From Treponema sp. (lineage in GTDB: Bacteria > Spirochaetota > Spirochaetia > Treponematales > Treponemataceae), in NCBI GenBank assembly GCA_017449285.1, contig JAFSJX010000009.1:1-64000 (forward strand): DNA of 64,000 nucleotides. The letters run 5' to 3'. Position numbers and translations under genes: made by a program. Within the stretch, counting starts at the first letter, position 1; the number at the start of each line of letters is the position of its first letter. Under the pieces are notes generated by a model, which did no database searches, was not told the origin of the DNA, and saw only the letters and a list, made by a program, of their open reading frames with translations. Shown here piece after piece: positions 8,707 through 18,012 of the stretch.

Positions 8707-10365
8707 ATGGCGGTAACGGTGTATTCATTGGGTGCGGCACAGGAAGTGACTGGCTCAAAGCATATTTTTGAGATTGACGGTCGTTCGTTTATGATTGACT
8801 GCGGGGCATTTCAAGGAAAGCGGCAGGAATCGGACGAAAAGAACCGTAATTTTGAGATTGCGGTAGATAAAATAGAAGCGGTTATTTTGACACATGCACA
8901 CTATGATCACTGCGGACTTTTGCCCGTGCTGACCAAAAAAGGATTTGACGGCAACATCTACGCTACTCCAGCCACGCGCGACCTTGCAGATTTGATTATG
9001 ATGGACAGCGCACGCATTCAGGCACGAGATGCGGAATATCTGCGCAAACAGGCAAGCAAAAAAGGTGAGAGATTCAACTGGGAGCCGCTGTTTGACGAAA
9101 AGGACTGCGTAAAGGCGGCGAATCAAATCATTACGCTTTCGTACAACAGGAAAATGTACATTGCGCCTGATGTTGAGCTGGAATTCTTTGACGCGGGGCA
9201 TATCCTTGGTTCGGCGTTTGCTTCTATCACGATAAAAGGTCAGCGCGGAAAGATTGACGAAACTGCCGATACGTTCCAAAAAAGCCGCCGTCCGTTGTGG
9301 AACAGAATGTTCGGCTGGATGAACAGCGTGGCAGAACGGCGCATGGCTCTTGCTGAATCACGTTCTGAGCAGACTGAAAATGATATGATTGACCGCCGCA
9401 TCAAACAAGACAGGCGCAAGGCAACTCCCGAAGAACAGGCGGCATACACAGGCCCTGAGCGGCGAAGCGGAACAGACCGCAGGGCAGGCGGTGACGAAAT
9501 CCGAATTCTGTACACGGGCGACTTAGGACGCAAAAGCAAGCCGATTATCCGCGACCCTGCAACTACCGTACCTGCGCCCGACTACATTTTCTTGGAAAGC
9601 ACTTACGGAAACCGTCGTCACGAAGGAGCGGAAATCGCTATGAACGAACTGCGCAAAGTAGTGCGCCGTGCCATCGACAAAAAAGGCAAAATCATTATTC
9701 CGTCGTTTGCGATTGAGCGCACACAGGAACTTGTCTACTATTTACATACGCTTGTAGACCAAAGACATATTCCGCAGATTCCGATTTATGTGGACAGTCC
9801 TATGGCGGTGAACGCGACGGGAATTTATCAGGTTCACCCGGAATGTTATAGTACCGATGTGCATAACGGATTCTTAAAGCATCACAAAAATCCGTTCGGC
9901 TTTGGCGCGCTTTCGTTTGTGACCAGCGTAGATGAATCAAAGGCACTCAACGAAAAGAAAGGCCCGATGATTATCATCAGCGCAGACGGAATGTGCGAGG
10001 CGGGACGAGTTTTGCATCATCTTGCGAACAACATCTCCGACCCGCGCAATACGATTCTGATTGTCGGCTATATGGCGGAAAACACGTTGGGGCGAAGAAT
10101 CCGTGACGGCGAAAAAGAAGTCAAAATCATGGGCGACTGGTATAAAGTCAATGCGGAGATAGAAACAATCAATGCATTCAGTGCGCATGCCGATTACAAG
10201 GAATGTCTGGACTGGCTGGACGCAATTGATACGAGTCGGCTTAAAAAGATTTTTATGGTTCACGGCGAAACTGATGCGCAGGAAGCGTTCCAAAAGTATT
10301 TGGCAGAACACGGCTATAAGAATGTGCAGATTGTCAAATATGGAGAGACGTATGATTTAGCGTAA
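8707..10365 (+). CDS. beta-CASP MBL-fold RNA nuclease
   Basis: This 552-residue enzyme has an MBL core with 'THAHYDH' (metal ligands H63, H65, D67, H68). Beta-CASP elements follow: 'YTGDLGRKSKPI', 'ESTYGNRRHE', 'IIPSFAIERTQELVYYL', 'VDSPMAVNATGIY', 'ISADGMCEAGRV', 'FSAHADY' and 'FMVHGE'. These are the motifs of bacterial Ysh1/CPSF73-like ribonucleases, so RNA processing in the cytoplasm is expected. Between 'FASITIKGQRG' and 'ILYTGDLGRK' (about 180-275) there is a roughly 90-residue charged insertion. It includes 'DRRIKQDRRKATPEEQ' and 'GPERRSGTDRR', which are not part of the usual fold. The gene has its own promoter and ribosome-binding site. Confidence 0.88.
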   Translation: MAVTVYSLGAAQEVTGSKHIFEIDGRSFMIDCGAFQGKRQESDEKNRNFEIAVDKIEAVILTHAHYDHCGLLPVLTKKGFDGNIYATPATRDLADLIMMDSARIQARDAEYLRKQASKKGERFNWEPLFDEKDCVKAANQIITLSYNRKMYIAPDVELEFFDAGHILGSAFASITIKGQRGKIDETADTFQKSRRPLWNRMFGWMNSVAERRMALAESRSEQTENDMIDRRIKQDRRKATPEEQAAYTGPERRSGTDRRAGGDEIRILYTGDLGRKSKPIIRDPATTVPAPDYIFLESTYGNRRHEGAEIAMNELRKVVRRAIDKKGKIIIPSFAIERTQELVYYLHTLVDQRHIPQIPIYVDSPMAVNATGIYQVHPECYSTDVHNGFLKHHKNPFGFGALSFVTSVDESKALNEKKGPMIIISADGMCEAGRVLHHLANNISDPRNTILIVGYMAENTLGRRIRDGEKEVKIMGDWYKVNAEIETINAFSAHADYKECLDWLDAIDTSRLKKIFMVHGETDAQEAFQKYLAEHGYKNVQIVKYGETYDLA

Positions 10366-10534
10366 TTCTGTCAAGCGCAGAAATGCCAACGCGTTGTGGA
10401 AATAGCGTAAAACGTGCGGGAGAAAGGGCGGAACATCAATTCTTAAATACTTCTGAAATCTCCAAAAAGATAATGGCATAAGAACTGTTTTATACCTCAT
10501 AATAAAAAGTGTTATGTTTTAAATGGGGGTTCTT
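10366..10534 (+). other. Leader region before the giant lipoprotein run
   Basis: This 169-base gap contains the probable promoter of the lipoprotein run, but no -35/-10 pair stands out. AT-rich TATACC and TAATAA elements near 10490-10506 are weak candidates. A GGGGGT ribosome-binding sequence at 10526-10531 lies before the ATG at 10535. Confidence 0.3.
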
Positions 10535-13500
10535 ATGAAAAAGTTTTGGAAGGGATTGGCACTGCTGATTCCATTTTTCTTGCTATGGGGGGGGGTATTT
10601 TCCTGTGCTGGTGACGGAACATTCGGACTGGTGAATTTAACCGATGTTTCTATCACTGTTGATGCGACTGAAATTGCCGCTGACGGGGAACTGACTTTAT
10701 ACGCGCAGGTAAAACCTCTTGTCACGTCAGGCTTTTCCTATACATGGTCAATCGTTAAGGTTGACGGCGTGACGGCAGATTCTTGTGATTTTGTAACGCT
10801 TAAAAATCTCACATCTACGGCAGCCACACTAAAGGGAACGAATTCCGAAACAAAATCACATACCGTTACTGTCAGACTAGTTGTTACGGACGGCACTAAT
10901 ACAAAAGAATATGAAGTGACGATTACCGTTCAGGCAAAAAAAGACACAACAGTTGCGGCACTCACAGACGTAACGATTGCTGGATCATCGGAACTTGCCG
11001 CCAGCGGAGAAACGACTTATACGGCTTCCCCCGTTTACACAGGCGAAGATTTTAACACAGCACAGGTGACTTACGCATGGTCACTTGAACCAGAAACTTA
11101 TGCGGAACTGACAGAAGAAACAGGCACAGCGGTCACTTTGAAGGGCAAGAATACGCTCACCACCGACCAGACCGTAACGCTCAAAGTAACGGCAACCTAC
11201 GGCGATACAACCAAGGAGCAGACAAAAGAAATCACGATTAAGGCAGTCGGTTCAGAGCCGGCGGCAAAACTTGAAGGCATATCGCTTGATGCCGCAACGT
11301 ATGAACTTGACGCAAAGGGCACGGTTTCCATAACGGCAACTCCTGTGTATTCAGGTACACCTACGCTGACCTACACATGGACAATTGAAGGCGAAACTGA
11401 CTACGCAAAATTGCCCGAAGTTTCCGCTGGCGAAGGGCTTTCTTCTATTGCATTGACTGGAAACAGCACGGACACGGAAGCAAGTCACAGCGTAACGATA
11501 AAAGTCATTGTTTCTGATGACACAAATACAAAACAGGCAACGGCAACCGTAACGATAAAGAAGGCTTCCGCAACTCCCCAGCCGATTGCCCTGACCAAGG
11601 TGACTATTTCTGGCGCGGAGAAAATTGAAGCGGCAGTCTCAACGGAACTGACAGCGGCGGCAGAATACACGGGCGATGATTACGATGCGACAAAAGTGAC
11701 CTACGCATGGTCAATCGTAAAATCAGATGATACGGATGCGGCTTCCAGCGATTATGCCACGGTTACGCCAAACGCAACGGATTCTTCAAAGGCAACCGTA
11801 CAGGCAACGAACACCACCACAAGCGAACATACCGTTACCGTAAAAGTTGTCGCAAGCTACAACGGAGACTCTGCAAACAAAGCGGAAGAGACCAAGAAAA
11901 TAACGATTGCGGCGGCACAAGAAATTGTAAAAAATGAGCTGACAGACCTTGGACTTGTTGCGGCAAAAACATCTGCTGATGCAAGCGACACGATTGAACT
12001 GACGGCAACCGCTTCTTACACGGGAGAACCGAAAATCACCTACACATGGGAAATTGTAAGCGGTGGCGATTATGGCACTCTTGAACTGACCTCTGGCGGA
12101 CGCGCGGTTGTTCAGACCGAAACAAAAAAGAACACGCTCACCGTAAAAAATCTGACCGCTTCCACAAAAGAAATTGTGGTTCGGGTAACGGCAAACGATA
12201 GCACGAATACAAAAACGGCGGATGCAACGATAACGGTTGGCGCGTCAAAGGTTACTAAGGTTGCGCTGAGCGGCGAAACTTCTATCGCTACGGCAATCGG
12301 CACAACAGAACTGACCGCTACGGCGGACAAAGAAGGAATCCCCGAAATTGAATACGAATGGAAAATTACTTCTGGCGGTGACTATGCGACGATTTCAGGC
12401 AGCGGAAGCAAAGCGGTCATTACTGGTAAAAATACCACAAAAGATGCGCAGGAAGTGACCGTAACCGTAACGGCAAAAAATAAGAACGATGTGACAAATA
12501 CTCAGACTGAAACGGCAAAAGTTACTGTGGCGGCAGACGCAATCAAGAGCATTAGCGCAGTTCTTGCTGATACCGCAAAACTTTGGACGGAGGGCGATTC
12601 GTTCACTGCGGCGGACGTAAAAGTGACCCCGACATGGGTAAGCGGAAAAACAGCGGAACTTCTTGCGTCAACTGAATACAGCGTAAGCCCAACGACGCTT
12701 GCGGCAACAACCGATAAGATTGAAGTTGCGCTGAACTCTGATGCAACAATAAAAACATCGGTCAGTATTTCGGTGAAAGAAAAAGAGAAAAAAGCGATTA
12801 CAAGCCTGACGATTGACGGCTCTCATACAATCGCTTGTGACGCAAAGACAACGCTTACAGCAACAGCGGCTACCACAGGCAATCCGGATTTGGCCTACGC
12901 ATGGAGCATAAAAGAAAACACAACGGCGGCAAGCCTTTCTAATTCAACAACGAACATCGTAGAATTGATTGCAGATAATCAGTCAACGGAAAACACGGTA
13001 ACAGTAACGATTATCGTAACGGCAACCGACAAAACGGACGCAACAGTTACAAAGACATCAGAAGCATTTGAAATCACCATTGAAAAACGTGGCGTGGAAG
13101 TTAAGGACGAGGTGACCGCACTGGCAGTCAACATAGACAGAACGGAAATTGGTACAATCGGAACGGCAATACTTACCGCAAGCCCGACCAAAACAGGTAA
13201 CCCGGCAATTACTTACACATGGGCGATTACTGCTGGCGGTGACTATGCGACCCTTTCTGCAACCACGGGCGAAAGCGTAACGCTTACTGGCAAAAACACC
13301 ACGAAAACCGCACAGACCGTAAAAGTAACGCTTACGGCAAAGTATACGGTTGACAACGAAGAAAAAACTGTTTCCGCACCCACTCCTACAGAAATCACCG
13401 TGGCGGCAAAGACATTGGAGCGTATTGCGATTGCAAGCCAGCCGACCAAGAAAGACTATTTTGTGGGCGACACATTTGATTCAACAGGCTTAAAGGTAAA

Positions 13501-14677
13501 CGCATTCTATTCTGATGCTACGGAAACGGCGGTAGATGTAACGAGCAAAGTGACGCTCAGCGGAAACACGACAACAACATCAGCGGAATCACAGACCGTG
13601 ACCGTTACCTATGCTGATGACTTTGGCACAAAAACTGCGGAATTTACGATTACGGTAGCAGAGGACAGCATCACAGGCATTACGGCGGAACTTGCTGATG
13701 CAACAAAGAAATGGATAGAAGGCAATGCGTTCAGTGCATCTGATGTGAGCGTAACTCCAACGTGGAAGAGCGGAAAAGCAGGAACGAAACTTGCCTCAAC
13801 TGAATATACGGTAAGTCCTACGACTCTTACAAAAGACACGAATGCAATTACCGTTACCTATAAGACATTTACGCAAACCGTTGCAATCACCGTTGCGGCA
13901 AAGAGCGTAACCAAAATCGAAGTGACCGCTAAGCCGACAAAACTGACCTACCAGTATGGCGAAACATTCAGTTCGGACGGATTAAAAGTAACGGCAACAT
14001 ATAACAACGGCACGACTGCGGAACTTGCTTCAACCGCATACACGGTTTCTGCCCCGACAATGACAAAACTTGGCGAACAGGCGGTTACCGTCACATACGG
14101 TGATACGATAAAAGATACTTTCATAATCACCATAAGCGATTACATTACGGGCATCACGGCGCAACTTGCTGATGCAACAAAGAAATGGACGGACGGCGAC
14201 ACCTTTACTGCAAGCGACGTAACCGTAAAGGCGGTGTATGCCAGCGGAAAAGACCCCGTAACGCAAGCGGCAGGAACGTACACGGTAAGTCCTACGGCTC
14301 TTACAAAAGACACAAAGAAGATTACCGTTACGCACACGGCAACAAATAAAACCGCAGAAATTGCAATCACTGTGGCGGCAAAAACATATCCGTCAGACAT
14401 CAGCGTGACCGTACCTGTAACGGACATCGATTTGGAAGCGGTTGCCAACGGCGCAAAACTGACTGTACCTACGGGCATTACGGCAACAGCAATCACGTGG
14501 TATGTGAATGGAACACAGGCAAAAGCCGAAAAAATGCTGACGAGCGGAACATATACTTTTACGCTAGGTACGGACGCGACGGCAACCGCTGGCACACAGT
14601 ATACCATCAAGGCTGTGGTGACGACTGCAAACGTGGATTATACACGTAGCGTGGCTGTGGAATATAGCAACGAATAG
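10535..14677 (+). CDS. Giant Ig-like repeat lipoprotein (gene 1 of 6)
   Basis: This 1380-residue lipoprotein has the signal 'MKKFWKGLALLIPFFLL' and lipobox 'VFSC' (Cys 24). The rest is a chain of beta-sandwich modules. PKD/Ig-like units of about 100 residues start near 32, 141, 245, 351, 468, 572, 754 and 859, each with a 'YTWSI' or 'YAWSL' strand and a 'VTLKGKNT' strand. Big_3-like units start near 669, 961, 1045, 1124 and 1204. The last module (about 1285-1380, with 'ITWYVNGTQ') recurs at the C-termini of the next four genes. A G9 tract at 10587-10595 lies inside the signal-peptide coding region. The ATG at 10535 follows GGGGGT; an in-frame ATG at 10523 is less likely. It is probably an elongated surface protein with an adhesive or polysaccharide-binding role, which is inferred. 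Confidence 0.85.
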   Translation: MKKFWKGLALLIPFFLLWGGVFSCAGDGTFGLVNLTDVSITVDATEIAADGELTLYAQVKPLVTSGFSYTWSIVKVDGVTADSCDFVTLKNLTSTAATLKGTNSETKSHTVTVRLVVTDGTNTKEYEVTITVQAKKDTTVAALTDVTIAGSSELAASGETTYTASPVYTGEDFNTAQVTYAWSLEPETYAELTEETGTAVTLKGKNTLTTDQTVTLKVTATYGDTTKEQTKEITIKAVGSEPAAKLEGISLDAATYELDAKGTVSITATPVYSGTPTLTYTWTIEGETDYAKLPEVSAGEGLSSIALTGNSTDTEASHSVTIKVIVSDDTNTKQATATVTIKKASATPQPIALTKVTISGAEKIEAAVSTELTAAAEYTGDDYDATKVTYAWSIVKSDDTDAASSDYATVTPNATDSSKATVQATNTTTSEHTVTVKVVASYNGDSANKAEETKKITIAAAQEIVKNELTDLGLVAAKTSADASDTIELTATASYTGEPKITYTWEIVSGGDYGTLELTSGGRAVVQTETKKNTLTVKNLTASTKEIVVRVTANDSTNTKTADATITVGASKVTKVALSGETSIATAIGTTELTATADKEGIPEIEYEWKITSGGDYATISGSGSKAVITGKNTTKDAQEVTVTVTAKNKNDVTNTQTETAKVTVAADAIKSISAVLADTAKLWTEGDSFTAADVKVTPTWVSGKTAELLASTEYSVSPTTLAATTDKIEVALNSDATIKTSVSISVKEKEKKAITSLTIDGSHTIACDAKTTLTATAATTGNPDLAYAWSIKENTTAASLSNSTTNIVELIADNQSTENTVTVTIIVTATDKTDATVTKTSEAFEITIEKRGVEVKDEVTALAVNIDRTEIGTIGTAILTASPTKTGNPAITYTWAITAGGDYATLSATTGESVTLTGKNTTKTAQTVKVTLTAKYTVDNEEKTVSAPTPTEITVAAKTLERIAIASQPTKKDYFVGDTFDSTGLKVNAFYSDATETAVDVTSKVTLSGNTTTTSAESQTVTVTYADDFGTKTAEFTITVAEDSITGITAELADATKKWIEGNAFSASDVSVTPTWKSGKAGTKLASTEYTVSPTTLTKDTNAITVTYKTFTQTVAITVAAKSVTKIEVTAKPTKLTYQYGETFSSDGLKVTATYNNGTTAELASTAYTVSAPTMTKLGEQAVTVTYGDTIKDTFIITISDYITGITAQLADATKKWTDGDTFTASDVTVKAVYASGKDPVTQAAGTYTVSPTALTKDTKKITVTHTATNKTAEIAITVAAKTYPSDISVTVPVTDIDLEAVANGAKLTVPTGITATAITWYVNGTQAKAEKMLTSGTYTFTLGTDATATAGTQYTIKAVVTTANVDYTRSVAVEYSNE
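10587..10595 (+). repeat. G9 homopolymer in signal-peptide codons
   Basis: Nine consecutive G encode part of 'WGGV' just before the lipobox Cys of the first giant lipoprotein. Gain or loss of one base would shift the frame before the mature protein begins, so the gene is a strong candidate for on/off phase variation. Confidence 0.8.
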
Positions 14678-14685
14678 GAGATAAT

Positions 14686-17600
14686 ATGAAAAAGTTTCAA
14701 TTAGTAAACATTTTTGCTGTTATTGCGGCTCTCGTGCTTCTGTTACCAGGTTGTTCAGACATGGGCAACGAAGACACCGTAATAGCACAAACAGGCGAAA
14801 AAATTGCATTGCAGATTTCGGTGGCAGAAGGCTATCGTACTGCATTGCCGAGCATAGAGTTGTCATCGTATGCCTATGCGCTTACTGCGGAAGGCAAAAC
14901 GGACGCACTTTTTAGCGGAACGTATGCTGACCTGACCAAATCGGGCGCGGTTCTGCTGGAAGCGGGAAGTTACAATTTTACGCTCACGGCATATTCTGAA
15001 TCGGTCGCCGTTTTGGTGGGTACAACGGCAAAAACAATTTCCGCCACTGATGCGGCAATTTCGTTCGCTCTGTATGCGCCTACAACGAATGCGGACGGCT
15101 CTCTTTCACTGACCATTTCCAATGCGAATGATTTTGCAACTTACGGCGTAACGACGGTAACGGCGATGGCTTACAGCGACGTTTCCTATTCTACCGCACT
15201 GGATGCGACAAAATATGCGCTTACAACAAGTACCGACAAAGCCAAAATTACTGGCGCGATTCCTGCGGGAAAATCTTATGTGCGCATTACGCTTTCTGAC
15301 GGAACAAACACACTTGGCACACTGGACGAATCTGTATACGGTGTGGCAGGGGCAACTTCTAGCGACACGGTGGCTCTTCCGATTGAAAAATATGTGGCGA
15401 CCGTATCGCTGACCGTGGCAGATGCTACAACGACCGCACCCACGCTCACGCTGACAAACACGAAGAACGCGAACCTGACGCAGACATTGACTACCCCGAC
15501 AGTGACCGCCGCAACAAAGAATTTTACCTACACAGGGCTTGTTCCAAAAGCGATTTACAGCATCAAAGTTGGCACAACGGACATCAGTGGAAAAACTGTC
15601 GCAAACAAAACGGCGGTTTCCGTGGACATGACAAAATCGCTTGACAGCATTACCGCTGCGTATGACGGCGTAACACGCTATGCGGGAGTTGCCACAGAAG
15701 ATGACATTCTTAGCGCAATCACGATTACAGGTATTTACAAAGATTCTTACAGCGCAACTGCAAGCGAAGTGCTGGGAACGGCAAAATCACTTAACGCAAC
15801 TGTGGCAGGACTTGAAAATGCATTTGAAGAAGCCGGCACGGCAAAGGCTGGAACATATTCCGTTACGGTTACAAACGGTGGCTTTACATCGTCCGCACTT
15901 TCCATAACGATTTCCGAAGATTCTATTACGGGAATCAATGCAGTTTTGAAATCTGGCGTAGCGTATGCAGAAGAAGATGTTGCAAAGGCAGACGATGTAG
16001 TTGTAACCCCAATCTGGGCAAGCGGAAAAACGGCAACGGCATGTGCTTCAAGCGAATATACCGTAAGCCCGGCAAACGCACTTACCACGGCGACAACGGC
16101 ACTGACCGTTACACATACGGCTTCGGGAAAGACCGCTGAGGTCGCGATTACGGTAGCCCCGATGACGGTGTATACGCTCAAAGGCGAGAGTGCTGAAATC
16201 AAATTTAATAAAGATGATGTATACGACGCAACGGCAGCGAATGGTTCAACGAAAGGCTATCTGACGATTACAGGTGGTAGTGGCACATGGACATCAAAGA
16301 AATTTGATAATGACCATACGGTTACTGCACTTGAAATGAAAAAAGACCGCTCATTTGCCTTGAAAGTAAAGAATGTTGCGGGATTTAAGATTGTTGCTAT
16401 GACAGGCACTGTTGCCGAAACCCGTGCATATAATGTAGAGATTAAGGGTGATGACTATATAACACGGACATACAGCGGTATTGGATTTAGTGCAACGAAC
16501 ATAGGCGAAAGTAAAGTATTCAATACAGGCTCTTCTGATGAATTGACTATTACGATTTCTGGTGTCAAAGATACTATCTATATTGGTTACATCGTCCTGT
16601 ACAGCACGTCACAGAATATTCCTGCGGCAAAAGTAGAAATCAGCGGAGAACCAACGACGGTACTTTTACTTGCGGAAGGCTCTTACACAGGATTGACAGC
16701 GACGGTAACACCAGCATGGACGACAGATAGTTTTGCATGGGAATCATCTGACACGAGCATTGCCACGATTGCTTCTGACGGCACGATAACTTTTGTAAAA
16801 GAAGGTAACGTAACATTTACGGCAAAGTCAATCGACCAAGACGGCACAACCGTAAACGCAAGCGCGACAACAGCTATCAGCATTGAAAAAGCGAAAGTCT
16901 ACGCAACGAGCGTTACGCTTTCTAAAACAGAACTTTCTCTGTACGCCGAAGACGCAGAAGAACTTACCGCAACCGTTACGGCAGACGGCGATGAAACTCC
17001 ATCAAATACGACGGTCACATGGACTACAAGTGATGCTGCTGTGGCAACCGTTTCTGATGACGGCAAAGTGACGGCTGTAAGAGCAGGTACGGCAACGATT
17101 ACGGCAACGGCAAACGGCGCGATGGAAGGAACGACGGTTAAGGCAGAATGTTCTGTGACGGTAACAGCACTTGCTTCTGTTTCTTATTATATTGGCTATA
17201 CTTCTTCTTCAACTTTGTCTAATGTGGCGACAATCAGTGATGAATGGACTAGCACTGATATGACATACACACCAAGTTGGGGAAGTAATAACGCGCTTAG
17301 TGCAAGTGTCAATAAGACCGGCGAGATGACTACTTACGGTTCTTATTTGCAATCTGCTAGTAGCGTTGCTGCTACTGATACAATAACATATACCTACACT
17401 GCGATGGCAAAAAGAAAGGTTAGACTGTATAATCTGAGTTTTGTTGCTGGCTGTGGTCAGACAGGCAATTTTAATGCCGAAGCAAAGTATACGGTTAATG
17501 ATGGAACAGCGGTATCTTTAGGAAAGATGACTGGAAAAGGAATTTCTTTCTCTAAAGCGTTCCCAACAGGAAACGATGCAATTACACTGGCGGCTGGAAA

Positions 17601-17997
17601 AACCATTACTATTACAATTGTGCTGAATATGAATAAAGCAAGTGTATGGAAATCATCTTTGGGCGATGTTAAACTCACCGCCATTGCAGATGATTCCGCC
17701 CCTGACCCCAACTCTGGCGTGAGCGCAGAAATCGGCTGGTCATCAACGGACATCACCGTGGCATTGGATACCACTGTTGCTAACAAAGTCAATGTAACGC
17801 TGCCAAACGGCGTAAGCGCGACGATGAACAGTGTTTCTTACGCATGGAAAGTGGACGGTGAAACTGTGGCGGGTTCAGCGGAAAGCCTTACATTGAGCGG
17901 TAAAACGGCAGGTTCAACATATCTGGTTACTGCATTGGTGACGATTGACGGCGTGACGTATGGCAAATCCATACCTATTGTTTATACACAGGAATAA
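14686..17997 (+). CDS. Modular surface lipoprotein (gene 2 of 6)
   Basis: This 1103-residue lipoprotein has lipobox 'LPGC' (Cys 23). The N-terminal module (24 to about 310) contains 'KIALQISVAEGYRTALPSIE' and is shared with genes 3 and 5, more weakly with 4 and 6. A 'YAGVATEDDILSAITITG' Big_3-like stalk follows (about 317-410), then another Big-like unit (411-490) and a beta-sandwich module (about 495-645). Two Big_2 domains (about 648-732 and 740-828, with 'SSDTSIATIASDG' and 'TSDAAVATVSDDGKV') and a second beta-sandwich (about 831-1003) come next. The shared C-terminal module starts at about 1006 after a 'PDPN' linker. The start is 8 bases after the previous stop, with AGGAGA. Binding to plant polysaccharide is plausible but inferred. 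Confidence 0.85.
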   Translation: MKKFQLVNIFAVIAALVLLLPGCSDMGNEDTVIAQTGEKIALQISVAEGYRTALPSIELSSYAYALTAEGKTDALFSGTYADLTKSGAVLLEAGSYNFTLTAYSESVAVLVGTTAKTISATDAAISFALYAPTTNADGSLSLTISNANDFATYGVTTVTAMAYSDVSYSTALDATKYALTTSTDKAKITGAIPAGKSYVRITLSDGTNTLGTLDESVYGVAGATSSDTVALPIEKYVATVSLTVADATTTAPTLTLTNTKNANLTQTLTTPTVTAATKNFTYTGLVPKAIYSIKVGTTDISGKTVANKTAVSVDMTKSLDSITAAYDGVTRYAGVATEDDILSAITITGIYKDSYSATASEVLGTAKSLNATVAGLENAFEEAGTAKAGTYSVTVTNGGFTSSALSITISEDSITGINAVLKSGVAYAEEDVAKADDVVVTPIWASGKTATACASSEYTVSPANALTTATTALTVTHTASGKTAEVAITVAPMTVYTLKGESAEIKFNKDDVYDATAANGSTKGYLTITGGSGTWTSKKFDNDHTVTALEMKKDRSFALKVKNVAGFKIVAMTGTVAETRAYNVEIKGDDYITRTYSGIGFSATNIGESKVFNTGSSDELTITISGVKDTIYIGYIVLYSTSQNIPAAKVEISGEPTTVLLLAEGSYTGLTATVTPAWTTDSFAWESSDTSIATIASDGTITFVKEGNVTFTAKSIDQDGTTVNASATTAISIEKAKVYATSVTLSKTELSLYAEDAEELTATVTADGDETPSNTTVTWTTSDAAVATVSDDGKVTAVRAGTATITATANGAMEGTTVKAECSVTVTALASVSYYIGYTSSSTLSNVATISDEWTSTDMTYTPSWGSNNALSASVNKTGEMTTYGSYLQSASSVAATDTITYTYTAMAKRKVRLYNLSFVAGCGQTGNFNAEAKYTVNDGTAVSLGKMTGKGISFSKAFPTGNDAITLAAGKTITITIVLNMNKASVWKSSLGDVKLTAIADDSAPDPNSGVSAEIGWSSTDITVALDTTVANKVNVTLPNGVSATMNSVSYAWKVDGETVAGSAESLTLSGKTAGSTYLVTALVTIDGVTYGKSIPIVYTQE

Positions 17998-18012
17998 AAA
18001 AAGGAGCGAAGC

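Noticed and set aside
10957-14380. Regular repeats that could suggest a CRISPR array or satellite
   Set aside because: The period is about 240-330 bases, in frame with Ig-like domains and with diverged copies; it is coding repetition.
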